Assembly: GCA_003260355.1 (NCBI GenBank) | Contig: MPSQ01000001.1 | Span: 186,001-250,000 of the forward strand | DNA length: 64,000 nt | Source: SR1 bacterium human oral taxon HOT-345 | GTDB taxonomy: Bacteria; Patescibacteriota; Gracilibacteria; Absconditabacterales; Absconditicoccaceae | Reading direction: 5' to 3' | Shown here: piece by piece, positions 41,083 through 50,436 of the stretch | Numbering within the stretch: the first letter of the stretch is position 1 | How the letters are laid out: each line of letters starts with the position of its first letter | The notes under the pieces: model-generated | Database searches by the model: none | What the model was told of the DNA's origin: nothing | What the model saw: only the letters and a program-made list of their open reading frames with translations | Translations under genes and position numbers: made by a program

Positions 41083-41262
41083 TTAATTGCTGTCTGGATC
41101 TTGGAATACTATATCTCTTTCGAGAATTTCTCCGTCCTGCTTTCGCATCCCATATATGGTTTCGGATATCCAGAAGAGTAGTATCATAGGCATTGTGACG
41201 AGGATTACTCCAATGAGAAAGAGTAATACAAGACAGCCATTTTCTTTTTTATTCTTTTCCAT
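41083..41262 (-). CDS. Small single-pass membrane protein, 59 aa
   Basis: MEKNKKENGCLVLLFLIGVI begins a protein with one membrane segment and a charged C-terminus (GMRKQDGEILERDIVF) ending at TAA. In another frame overlapping the stop, the sequence continues with QQLMITVQELSSTAGEGN and AEKR before TAG and the terminator. This also looks coding, so a frameshift near 41090 or a short overlapping frame is possible. Confidence 0.5.
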   Translation of the reverse strand: MEKNKKENGCLVLLFLIGVILVTMPMILLFWISETIYGMRKQDGEILERDIVFQDPDSN

Positions 41263-41392
41263 ATATTTTTTAATTTATGTTTATTATGTACAGTGTATGG
41301 TTTTGGATGTAGAAAATCAAGTATTTTTTTGCTTGCAATTGATGTTGTTTATCTTAGGATAGGAAACTGCTTTTATTCATTAGGGAGATTCG

Positions 41393-42514
41393 ATGTTTTG
41401 AAAATTTAGAAAGCTCTTGAAACCTGACCTGAAAACCCTTAATACAATCTCGATTTCTAAGGCTGCGATTTTGCATAATCTGGATATTATGAGAAAACTT
41501 CAGCCAAAATCTGCTTTCTTTCCTGTTTTGAAATCGAATGCTTATGGACATGGGATTTTGCAGATATTGGAAATTTTGAAGGGGCAGAATTTTCCGTATT
41601 TGGTCGTTGATAGCTTCCCTGAATATCAATTGGTGCATAATCATTCCAAGTTTGATATTTTATTGCTTGGTGAGACTTTGCCTGAAAACTATCGTTTTTT
41701 TGATCTGAGGAGAACTGCGTTTGCGGTTTATACTTTGAATGCCTTGAAGGCACTGGCTCAACTGCACAAAAAAGTCAGAATTCATCTTTTTTTTGATACT
41801 TGAATGCACAGAGAAGGGGTTCAAGAACAGAATTTACCTCAGATTTTGGCGTTTCTCAAAGAACATAAGCAGCTTGAATTGGAAGGACTGATGTCTCACT
41901 TACACAGTGCTGATACTGATGAAGCATCGATTCAAAAGCAAGTTACTTTGTTTAAAAAAATGGGAAATCTGGTTGAACAGGCAGGTTTTGCTCCCAAATG
42001 GAAACATATTTGAGCTTCTGCTGGTTTATTAAAGATACATGATGACTATTTTTCAGCTTTTAGACCAGGATTGCTCCTTTATGGTTATAGTCCGATTCCG
42101 GATATGAGGAGTAAATTGGGTTTGCAACCGGCACTTACTTTGCATTCTCGTATTGTTTCTCTGCAACATGTTCCTCAAGGAGAGTGAGTGAGCTACAATC
42201 AAAAATGGAAGGCTGAAAACCCTTGTAGAGTAGCCACAATTCCTTTTGGATATTATGAAGGTTGGCTGAGGACCTTGAATTGAAAACTTGTTTATCGTTA
42301 TCATCAGAAGGATGTTCCGCAGCTTGGGGTGATTTGTATGAATTTGAGTTCTTGCCTAGCGAGTGAAGAAATGGCGGTTGGAGATGTTATAGAGCTTATT
42401 AGTCCTCAAGTTTGACTGCAGAATAGTATTGAGGTGATCGCTGAGAAGGCTGACACGATTCCCTATGAGATTTTGATCAGATTAGATAAGGGTATAAGAA
42501 GGGTTGTTATTTAA
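41393..42514 (+). CDS. alr: Alanine racemase
   Basis: PLP enzyme making D-alanine for peptidoglycan, 373 aa. FFPVLKSNAYGHG carries the PLP lysine. FDTGMHREGV (Gly from TGA) and SHLHSADTDE follow. GEGVSYNQKW provides the second catalytic Tyr, and VICMNLSSCLA the C-terminal domain. The classical CMD reads CMN here. Six or more TGA codons are used. A GGAG six bases before the ATG at 41393 may serve as ribosome-binding site. With PBP1C in the same window this supports cell-wall synthesis by the organism. Confidence 0.94.
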
Positions 42515-42569
42515 TTTTTGTTTCCTATTTTTATTTTTCGTTATGGGGGTTAGATTCAGATTTTTTCTT

Positions 42570-42597
42570 TTGACTTGTGCATGCTTTTTTTTATACT
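42570..42597 (+). promoter_or_regulatory. Promoter of the HAD gene
   Basis: TTGACT (42570-42575), a 16-bp spacer and TATACT (42592-42597). The ATG is 37 bp downstream. Confidence 0.7.
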
Positions 42598-42633
42598 TGG
42601 TTAATTTTTAGGCTTTATTTCGTTTTTTTTCTG

Positions 42634-43278
42634 ATGAACGAACCAAGAGAGGAACCAGAGTCGTTTTGAAAAAATAATTATGATCAGCTTTCTCATATCA
42701 TTTTTGATGCTTATGGGACTTTGCTTTCTCCGTCTAAATACAATATCTGGCAAGAGCTTGGAAAGCGCGCAAAAGCTACAAGAGAGGAGGTTTGAAGGGC
42801 TTTGGCGGCTTCAGATGATTTGCAGGAGATTTTGGATAAGATGGCCATTCCTAAGGCTTCTCAAAAGGAATTTATAGAAAAAGTGCGTGATGATATTGCG
42901 CAAATTCAACCTCATCCTGATGCGATTCCGCTTTTGAAGTATTTAAAAGAGCGCAAGTATTCGTTGGCGATAGATAGCTTCTTAATCCCTCTTTATGCTG
43001 GTCCTATCAAGGCGCATTTTTCTGATTATGTTGAAAAGTTTGTTTTTTCTTTTGAACAGCAGCATATGAAAGGAGAGAGTCAGCATTATTCTGATCTTTT
43101 ACAATCTCTTAATATCCCTGCACATCAGGCTCTCTTTGTAGGAGATCATTATAGAAGGGACTATCTTGCTTCTAAAGCAGCTGGAATGAATGCCTTACAC
43201 CTTTCTAATAAGTGAGGGAAGGTGGGTAAGGAGAGATTAACTACGCTTGATGAGCTCCTTACCGTGCTTAATATCTAA
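42634..43278 (+). CDS. HAD family hydrolase
   Basis: 214 aa haloacid-dehalogenase-like phosphatase. Motif I is HIIFDAYGTLL with the nucleophilic Asp (FDxYGT form). A helical cap follows, then motif II/III region SLAIDSFLIPLYAG and motif IV LFVGDHYRRDYLASKAAGM, with the GD..D of 2-haloacid dehalogenase/phosphoglycolate-type enzymes. Three TGA codons are read as Gly. Substrate unknown. The tail overlaps the convergent Nudix pseudogene by 42 bp. Confidence 0.88.
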
Positions 43279-43731
43279 TTTTTTTGCAAAACTATTTCGT
43301 GCAACTTTAATTGCTTGAGGAGTAATCTTTGATAATACTGCCTCTTTTTCTTCCCAAATAACGTTAAATTCTCATATTTGTTGTTCTAAATCAAATAATT
43401 CAGCGAAAAAGAAATGAGATACAGAATGTAAATTAAGATACTGCTTTTGCTCATACTTTTCAAGCTGAATGGTTATCTGCAGATTTTTAATCTTTTTAAT
43501 ATGAAGAAATCAGACTTCTTCTTTAATCTTTCTTTCAACTGCTTGTTCTAAGCTTTCTCCTTCTTCAATTTATCATCAAGGGACAGTAATGCCATATTGT
43601 TCTTCAATCAAAGCGAATTTTTCTTCATTCGGGTGCTTTAAAAAGCAGGCAACTCTTTCTCTCGTCTTTCGTTCCTTATCATTTTGAGGAGGCTGAATTT
43701 CTGAGACAATCGTAATTTTTTCCATTACCAT
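43237..43731 (-). pseudogene. Nudix hydrolase interrupted by an in-frame TAA in the Nudix box
   Basis: From ATG 43731 the minus strand reads a Nudix fold: RERVACFLKHPNEEKFALIEEQYG, then VPGG-stop-IEEGESLEQAVERKIKEEVG (quoted in parts). The box GX5EX7REUXEEXGU is intact (E-R-K-I-K-E-E-V-G in place of REUXEEXG) except that the residue between GG and IE is TAA (43570-43572). A Lys codon there (GGKIE) would be typical, needing one base change. The frame then continues 110 codons to TAA 43237. This is a nonsense-mutated gene or a sequence error. The start overlaps the stop of the upstream phosphatase gene. Confidence 0.75.
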
Positions 43732-44567
43732 AGTTCATCAATTAAAGCTTTTATCTCATCAAAATCATCATCTCCAATCAAAACAAGATCAAATGCTTCT
43801 TCATACGCTTTAAGTAGTTCTGGAGTCTCCAAAGTCAGAATTCAGATTTTGAGAAGCGTTTCATGATTACTTCCCTGTGCCATTTCAGCATCACCAAGTC
43901 CATCACCGATAAGAATTACATTTTTCCTTTTCTCAAGCTTTTCCCTCAGCTCTGGAAACTTAGAAAAGACTCATTCATCTTTATTGAGTGCATGAATTAT
44001 TTCTCCCTCAATACCTTTTGCAATACCCTCTTTATCTCGGCTAAAACGGTTGATAACATAAGAAATATTAGGAAAATCGCATTGATTATGCTGCATAAAA
44101 AGCGGAATCGCATCACCACAGCCACTTGCAGAGAAAATTACGAGCGGAATTCAGTTTTCATCTAATTTTCTAAGACATTCTCCAACACCTTTCCTCAGCT
44201 GGAGATGACCATTTTGCGCAATATCTTTGAGGTCTGTAAGTCTGAGTTTTGAGGCAATCAAGAGTTCATCGTGCTTTTCTCGCCATTCCCACATCTGAGC
44301 TTTTCTATATTCCAGAGGCAAGCTAGAATCGCACTCTATAGCATGATAATGATCAAAGAGTGCATGAGCTTTCTCTGCATAATCGTCGGTCAAATGATTA
44401 CCATCTCTCAAAAGTGAGATAATACTCGGTGTTTTTTCCCCATTGAAAGTCCCGTAAGTAAGCGTTCTATCAAAATCAGCAATGATAAAGCAAGACTCTT
44501 TCCCAGCCGCTTGAATAGCTTGCTTTTTCTTGGCAAAAAGTTCTAGATTTTTGATATGGACTTGCAT
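43725..44567 (-). CDS. HAD-superfamily pyrimidine 5'-nucleotidase-like (UMPH-1/cN-III type)
   Basis: 280 aa. CFIIADFDRTLTYG is the UMPH-1 motif I (aDFDRTLT). The long helical cap follows, with MWEWREKHDELL, then LVIFSASGCGDAIPLFM (motif II) and NVILIGDGLGDAEMA (motif IV). Eukaryotic members remove phosphate from UMP/CMP; bacterial homologues are little studied. Four TGA codons encode Gly. It is coupled to the downstream Nudix gene (ATGGTAATGG overlap). Together a nucleotidase and a Nudix enzyme suggest nucleotide salvage or house-cleaning. Confidence 0.8.
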
Positions 44568-44570
44568 TGA

Positions 44571-45185
44571 CTATTCAGCTAAGCTAAAGTGAATACTCTC
44601 ATTTCAAGAAACAAATTCTGAACTGATCACTCAGTCAGCTTCTTTTTCTTCTATCGTCAATAATAAGGCTTCTCACTTAAATATTTCATCAAATTCTTTC
44701 AAAATCACTTTTAAATATTCACTTGCAGTCGTATAGGTCAGCTTTACCTTTTGCTCTACTGCGAAATCCGCATCTTTTCTCATTTGGTTGAGGAAACGAG
44801 AAATCTCTCTTGCTACCCCTTCTCTCTCAAGCTCTGGAGTCAAAGTCAAGTCAAGCTCTGCGATCATATTCCCCTCCACTGCGATATTATTGGCATCAAG
44901 CCCTTCATACGCTACTTCATAATCCTCGGCACTCAAAACCCAGTTTCACCCCTGTGGAGAGAAAACTTCAATCTGTCCGTTTTCAAGCTCTCTGATATTC
45001 CCTTGTTTTCCATTTGCGATGATTTGCCCGGTATCTTTCCCAAATTTTGCAGAAAGTTGGCTTCCCAACGGTTTAAAAACTTTCACTAAAGGCTTATCCG
45101 AACTAAAAGGTCAGATTTCTTTTACATTAACTTCTTCTTTGATGATTTCGCCGTATTTTTCCAAAAGTTGCTGTTCATTGAGCAT
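44571..45185 (-). CDS. Free-standing IleRS C-terminal domain (DUF5915-like), 204 aa
   Basis: The 204-residue protein matches only the extreme C-terminal region of eukaryotic/archaeal-type isoleucyl-tRNA synthetases: VFKPLGSQLSAKFGKDTGQI, then LSAEDYEVAYEGLD, and AELDLTLTPELEREGVAREI followed by RFLNQMRKDADFAVEQKVKL. No catalytic core precedes it; upstream lies truB. It starts with its own ATG (45185) and ends with TAG. Five or more TGA codons encode Gly. An ileS gene of the same type starts at 63065, 18 kb away. I infer that this organism either splits its IleRS or carries an extra tRNA-binding module. Confidence 0.82.
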
Positions 45186-45256
45186 GCTCGTGATTTTAAA
45201 AGAATAAAAATCAGATTAAATATAGAAAATCGTCGGTAGAATGCAAGATTTCTTTT

Positions 45257-46012
45257 TTAGATTGTATCACGAGCGATTTCTTTGTAGTAAATCGTTCTTT
45301 CTTGACCTTTGATATTGCCTTTTGCAGAGTTTTGCGTTCCGATATCTGAAAGCTGAAATTTCCCAGTACTTGTCCTCTCTAGCTGAATTAAAGCTCCTCC
45401 AAGTCCGAGCTGCTGCCCGAGCCAATAACCAATACTTCTAATATAGGTTCAAGAGCCAACTTCAAGTCTGAGCTTCAAAAGAGGAAACTGATAGTCTAAA
45501 ATTTCGTAAGCATAGATTTTCATTGGCTTTTCTTGGATTTCTGCAGTTCCTTTTCTTGCATCTTTATAGAGTCTTTTCCCATTCTGTTTTTTTGCACTAA
45601 AGGTCGGCAAAGGAAGCAGGACTTCTTTTTCTTCTTGAAAGAGGATTGAGTCTAAAAGCTGAGAAATCTGATCCAAACTTGGGGCAGGAATCAGTTTTCC
45701 TTCTTTTTTAAGAAAAAAAGCTGTTCAGGTATCCTGAGACTCAATGACTTCAAATCTCTCTTCCTTCTCCCAGAAACTTGCATCTCGGGTATCAGTCAGA
45801 AGCGAAAAATTAATCGTCGTTTCATAACTTTTATCAAGCCCAATCAAAGATGTTAGTTCTTTCGTGCCTTTCCCAATTCCGAGGATCATAAGTCCACTTG
45901 CCATTGGGTCTAATGTTCCGCTGTGTCAGACTTTATTTTGGAAATGTGTCCTAATGATTTTTACCACATCAAAACTGGAAATTCCGCTTGGTTTGTAGCA
46001 GGCAAGGAGCAT
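45257..46012 (-). CDS. truB: tRNA pseudouridine-55 synthase TruB
   Basis: 251 aa. CYKPSGISSFDVVKII is the usual start after a short leader. VGHSGTLDPMASGLMILGIG contains the catalytic Asp, and its first Gly is TGA. LPTFSAKKQNGKRLYKDAR and VGSGTYIRSIGYWLG follow in the normal order. I start at ATG 46012; the frame is open to 46153, but the added residues are hydrophobic and atypical. No PUA domain is recognisable at the C-terminus. Confidence 0.94.
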
Positions 46013-46204
46013 TGAAGTCAAAAAAAGGATAAAATTTTCGTTAAATAATAGAAAAAAGCTGACTTTTTTCAAGGAGAGCAGCTTTTGTTCTTTAAAATTC
46101 TGCTTCTTATGCTTTGAAACTATTGGAGTAAAAAAGTTTCTTAAAATTTGCATTTCTGATCCTTTCTGCGTATAATAATATCGTCATCAAGAAATAAGTC
46201 CTTT

Positions 46205-46429
46205 ATGGTTTTTATTGCTCTTGGTGGTGTTCAGGTTTTTAAGTCTTTTGATTTGATGACTTGGGCGAAGATAATGGATGTGATCTTTAAAATTCTGCAA
46301 AATGATGTTATTGGTCTCTTCCTTATGATGGCGAGTTTTGAGCTATGGGGCAACCTTATTGCTTGGAAAATTGGCTTTTGAAATAAACAAAAGTTTAAAA
46401 TCAGATTTTTTCTGGCTTGGTATTCGTAA
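46205..46429 (+). CDS. Small hydrophobic protein, 74 aa, doubtful
   Basis: MVFIALGGVQVFKSFDLMTW opens a frame of 74 codons with one TGA-Gly, two hydrophobic stretches (VIGLFLMMASFELWGNLIAW) and TAA. No family is recognised. The end contains an exact copy of the palindromic motif (46398-46408) in a frame other than KSDF. It may be the start of a decayed membrane protein gene whose rest is the gene-free stretch to its right. Confidence 0.4.
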
Positions 46430-46979
46430 GATATAGTCCATTTCAAAGGTGGTAGAGGATTACTGCTTTTGCTTGGAAGTAAGGTAACTGGTGCTTTCAA
46501 GGGATTAGACTAGCTTTTGCTCTGGAAAGTCGTGACTATTCTTTTTGTTTGATGAGGCTTCCTCCTCAGGAATTACTGCTGTAGGATGAGAGGACTTTTA
46601 GAAAAGGATTCAGTTTTTTATCAAGGTTTAGGTGATGGAGATGGTAGCATAAAAAGAGTATTTGTTATTTGCTCTCTTTAGAGAAAGAGTAAGTCTCTAA
46701 ATGTATCAAATGATGATTGAAAGCTCTTGATCGGATTTGTTTTTACTCACTATCGTAAAAGTAGATTGATCAATCTTCCTCTAAAAGATATTGCTTTTTA
46801 AGTATCTAATTCTGGCTTTAGGATTGCCTAGAGCGTTAGGTAGCTTGGGACTGGTTCCTGAGTCTTCGGTTGTGATGAAGCTTCGTTTGCAGAACATTCA
46901 TTTCTGTTATTTTCAGAAATGGAGAGTGCATGATTTCGTGTATTCTCTTTTTTTTATAGAGAAAAAAATTTAAAATTAG
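46430..46979. other. Gene-free stretch, possibly decayed coding sequence
   Basis: No frame longer than about 60 codons gives a recognisable protein in the UGA-Gly code. A short plus-strand frame ends LAFALESRDYSF...LLL, which could be the tail of a membrane protein, but it lacks a start. The stretch is flanked on the right by the minus-strand terminator of the pilus-like cluster. Confidence 0.4.
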
Positions 46980-47010
46980 AAAAAAAAACTGAATAGAAAT
47001 GATATTCAGT
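46980..47010 (-). terminator. Rho-independent terminator of the minus-strand pilus/T4SS-like cluster
   Basis: ACTGAAT (46988-46994) / ATTCAGT (47004-47010). On the minus strand a run of eight T residues follows (plus-strand A8 at 46981-46988). Confidence 0.8.
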
Positions 47011-47096
47011 CTTTGAAGCTTTTTCTATAATGTTGAGATAACCGGCGTTTGGAATCAGCTTTTTTGCTTTTTAATAGTGAGAATAGGCAGCTCTTC

Positions 47097-47801
47097 TTAT
47101 TCATTGCTAACGCTTTGTGTGGAATCGAGGAGGGGATTGTAAATCGAAAAGAGGAGCGAAATGAGATCTCTCGTATTGAGGAGTTCGGTTTTGATGCCGA
47201 GGCTACCGAGACCTTCTTGGATAAGGGCAACTCTTGTGTTGAGCATTTTTTGCCCTTTTATGAAGTTCCTATATCTGGAAACGATGGTTTCGATGTCGTC
47301 CTTGCTATTAAGAGTATCCATAAACTTGCTTCGTCGCGGTTTTTTTACTTGGTCGAGATCAGTTTCGCTCGTGTAGTAAGGAATGATGATATAAAATTCC
47401 TTGACGAAAATAAGCCCTTGTCTCAGGTTGATCTCTTCCAAAAAAGACGCATAATTTTTTCCTTGCTCTTTTAGAGCTCCCGGGTCTAGTTTATTGATGT
47501 TTTCGTGCACGTAATTGAGATATTCTCTCAGGTCTAGGTAGGTATTACGGATCAGAAACTGTAAGGGAAACTCTAGTCCATTGAGAAATCTTTTGTATTG
47601 CTCTAAGATGGTTTGGATTTCGTCAAAGTTTTTGAGATCGAGGTTGACGCCGTCTGCCTTCAGGATTGCTCTGATTCCTCCGTCTTTGAGAATTGCGTAT
47701 CCGTCCTTGATCTCAGAAATAGGAAGCATTGTCTCGGTATTAAACTGAGTTTCTTGTTTCCCTTTTTGGATATTTTGATTTTCAAGGTTTTTGAAGAACA
47801 T
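47097..47801 (-). CDS. VirB4/TraC N-terminal-domain-like protein, 234 aa
   Basis: LPISEIKDGYAILKDGGIRAILKADGVN, then FDEIQTILEQYKRFLNGLEFPLQFLIRN (quoted region 25-85), follow the pattern of the N-terminal TraC/VirB4 domain (v.ei.dg...l.dG..r.il....iN..l....e...i...y..fLn.L.fp.q). No Walker motifs follow, and the protein ends at TAA after 234 codons. Either it is a separate N-terminal subunit or the ATPase half lies elsewhere. No TGA codon. It is last in the minus-strand cluster behind two pilin-like genes. Confidence 0.7.
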   Translation of the reverse strand: MFFKNLENQNIQKGKQETQFNTETMLPISEIKDGYAILKDGGIRAILKADGVNLDLKNFDEIQTILEQYKRFLNGLEFPLQFLIRNTYLDLREYLNYVHENINKLDPGALKEQGKNYASFLEEINLRQGLIFVKEFYIIIPYYTSETDLDQVKKPRRSKFMDTLNSKDDIETIVSRYRNFIKGQKMLNTRVALIQEGLGSLGIKTELLNTRDLISLLFSIYNPLLDSTQSVSNE

Positions 47802-47844
47802 TTTCCTACGGTTTGGCTAAAAGAATGCTGTGAAGGAACAGGAG

Positions 47845-48324
47845 CTACGGTGTATATGCTTTGTTTTGATAGATTCGGAAGAGGAGTGTCACGATCATTC
47901 GTGCTAAGCCCATAGCTGCGATAGCGATGGCGATTCCTTTTAGGGTGCTTTTTACGTTGTTAAATTGTTTATCTCCGTCTCCAACCACCATACCATAGAA
48001 ACTATACAAAAGAAGACAAAATGCAATAAGACTTACAAAACTGAGTGCATAATTCAGAATTTTTTTGATATAGTAAAAGGCTTTCTGTGGTCCGTGATAA
48101 TCTGGACCATCAAGGCTAAACACACTGAGCAATCTATTTAGCAGGCTATCTTCTGGGCTTACAGCATCGTCTTTTACGAGCTTTCCGTATTCAGTATCAG
48201 TATCTGTTCCTATGACTCCTCCTTCATAGTAAAACGGGTTCTCCTCTGCAAAAATGGGCGCAAAAGAAATGCATGCGAAAATGCTTGTTATCAAGAATTT
48301 TATTCAGAGCTTTGGGAGTTGCAT
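47845..48324 (-). CDS. VirB2-like (TrbC-type) pilin / T4SS membrane protein, 159 aa
   Basis: ATG 48324 starts a signal peptide (MQLPKLGIKFLITSIFACIS, Gly from TGA). An acidic linker and two membrane segments follow (NYALSFVSLIAFCLLLYSFYG and IAIAIAAMGLARMIVTLLF). The second is preceded by NNVKSTLKGIA, the usual VirB2/TrbC arrangement of a helical hairpin near the C-terminus. It is paralogous to the upstream gene, which shares the same layout. Confidence 0.75.
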
Positions 48325-48359
48325 CTATTTTTTTATTCACGAATATAAAGCTGAATTTT

Positions 48360-48854
48360 TTAGAGGTTCATTACCGTTTTTAGGAGTCGGAAGATACCAC
48401 TTACGACAAATCGGCTGATTGCGATTCCTGCGATTCAGATTGCTATTTTTTTGAGGGTTTTATTTCCTGCCTTAAATTTTCCATCGTCTCCGGCGGCTGT
48501 TGTCATTTGGAAGCCAGCATAGAGTAATATGCAAAAAGCGACCAGACTAAGCATTCCCAGTGCGTAATTTATAAGTTTATGGATGAGATCAAGGGTTCTC
48601 TTGGTTGCGTCTTTTTGTGATTCGATTTTTGTTTTACTTTCAATGAGGTTGCCGATTTCTTTGTCGCTGTCTTTGGAATGAATGATGTCGTGGCTTCACT
48701 GACGCATTGCTTCTTGGTCGGGAGGAGTGATGATGTCTTTGTCTTGAGTAGTGAGGATTTGGTCCGTTGTGGGACCGAGAGATCTTGTGGCTGTAGAAAA
48801 GTTTATCCCCAAGATGAGCATACTACACAATCCTAAAATTCCATACTTTCGCAT
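48360..48854 (-). CDS. VirB2-like (TrbC-type) pilin / T4SS membrane protein, 164 aa
   Basis: Signal or anchor MRKYGILGLCSMLILGINF, a charged linker (KDSDKEIGNLIESKTKIES), then NYALGMLSLVAFCILLYAGFQM and KTLKKIAIGIAGIAISRFVV. These are the same hairpin order as in the 47845 gene (NYAL..SLVAFC in both), so the two are duplicates. Two TGA codons encode Gly. It has its own promoter upstream, and the pair is separated by 35 bp. Confidence 0.75.
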
Positions 48855-48882
48855 TTTTTTATGGCTATATAAATTCTCCTTA

Positions 48883-48911
48883 AGTATACTTAGTTCTGGA
48901 GAAAAATGCAA
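48883..48911 (-). promoter_or_regulatory. Promoter of the pilin-like pair
   Basis: On the minus strand TTGCAT (48911-48906), a 17-bp spacer and TATACT (48888-48883), followed by AAGGAG. The ATG is about 29 bp downstream. Confidence 0.65.
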
Positions 48912-48968
48912 ATTTTGGCGGTTTTTTGCCAGTGAGAAAAAGAAAAAAATTGACCTCAACGATCAGTT

Positions 48969-50375
48969 TTAGATGTTTTTAAAATTGTAAAACTCAATTC
49001 CATTGATCATATCGGTTTTTACGGGATTGAGAGTTTCGTTTGCCTGGAGAATGAGGATTTTATCATCAAGAGAAATGTTCCCCTTGAAGATCATTCTAAT
49101 CATTTCTTTTCCGATTTTTTTGAGATTCTCGTAGTTGAAGGATTGTGAGATTTTGTATCCTTTTACTCCTCGCACGAGACTTAAGTATCTGTAGGTATCT
49201 TTTGATTGGGTAAAGGTGATGATTGGTATCTTTGGACCCAATGAAGAATATCTCGAGGCAGTATAGCCGTTTTCTGTGAAGCAAATCGTTGTTTTGATTC
49301 AGAATTCTTCTATACTTCTGAATGCATTGTAAATAATATAATCTCTTACCTCAAATTCATTACTTGCTTTGAATCTTTCAATTTCCTTGTATTCGTATTT
49401 GAGTTCGTGATTTCAGAGGATATCTCCTGCTTTTTCAATTACATCAAAAACCTGATCCTCAATAAGGAAGGTCTCTAGCATGATTCCGTCAATATGTTCC
49501 TGAGCTAATTCTTGCATCTCTTTCCCAAAAGATTTCAGAAAAGGTTTTTCGTAATCTCTATTAGTATAGGTGATAAGCACAGGTTTTCCTTCGGCTTTGA
49601 CTGACTGGATCAATGTGTTTAGTTTCTTGGCTGGATTCAACTTTTCTAGTACATTGGCAACGAGGATTATTCCGTCTGCGGTTTTGAGGATTTCTTTGAA
49701 GTTCTGGAGTCAAGACGTGGTTTCTATCTTGGCGAAAACTTTCATTTCTTTCGCATTATTTTGATCAAGGAATTCTTTTGCACTTTCTACATGTTCGGCA
49801 CTATTGGAGCAGGCAAGTCCGATGACGTGAGCTCCGTATTCTAGTCCCCAGAGGATGTCTTTTTTATCCTTTTCTGTTAGGGCTTCATCTTTGTTATCTA
49901 AGGCATCAAAATTTATTCTATCGTATTGCAAAATTTCTCAGTTTCCTGCTGATAAAACTTCGACTTGTGCGGTATCCTCTTCTGTGCTCAGAATTTTAAA
50001 GCTCGTGTTGCTCTGTTCACAGGTGATGATCGTATTTTCCTTCAAATTTCCGAGGGCTGGATAGTCGATGTAAATTTTACTCGTTCCTTCTTGTGCGTAT
50101 TCAGAATACTCCATGGTCCATTTTTCTCCCTTTTTGATTGGAAAATTGCAGGTGTTTTTCATTCTGATATCAATCCCTTTGGTTTCCAAGATGATTGTTT
50201 TGCTGTTGTCAAGCTTCATGATGGTATCAATGTATTTTTTGTTATTGTCGTCATAGCCTTTTGAGAGGGTAATTCTAAAGGCATCTACCATATTGATGAT
50301 TTTAGAAAGCACGGTTTCTTTAGCAAGGATCGGACTTACTCCAGCAATGATTTTGGTAAATCTAAAGTTGTTCAT
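48969..50375 (-). CDS. Degenerate pyruvate kinase homologue, 468 aa
   Basis: The order and spacing follow pyruvate kinase: FTKIIAGVSPILAKE, DAFRITLSKGYDDNNKKYI (normally RlNfSHG), TIILETKGIDIRMKN (normally DtkGPeIR), LTEKDKKDILWGLEYGAHVIG, KVFAKIETTSGLQNF (the KIE motif is kept), DGIILVANVLEKL (normally vaRGDLG, lost), VRDYIIYNAFRSIEEFGIKT and KGYKISQSFNYENLKKIG. Loss of the RGDLG and SHG residues argues against normal catalysis. Four TGA codons encode Gly. It lies between a PilT-type ATPase and pilin-like genes on one strand, an unusual place for a glycolytic enzyme. A catalytically altered or regulatory role is inference. Confidence 0.8.
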
Positions 50376-50436
50376 GATGAAAAAGAAGGGTAAAAATCAG
50401 AATTAATTTTTTTTGTTATTGTCGGAGAATCGGGTA

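Noticed and set aside
46205-46980. A decayed membrane transporter (EcfT-like) across the gap
   Set aside because: Only a short LAFALESRDYSF-like tail hints at it; no continuous frame or second motif supports it.
46988-47010. ACTGAAT inverted repeat as an operator
   Set aside because: Its position after the last gene of the minus-strand cluster and the T-run on that strand make it an ordinary terminator.
47049-47474. Plus-strand frames of 141 and 71 codons
   Set aside because: Antisense to the VirB4/TraC N-terminal-like gene, which shows family pattern and correct operon position.
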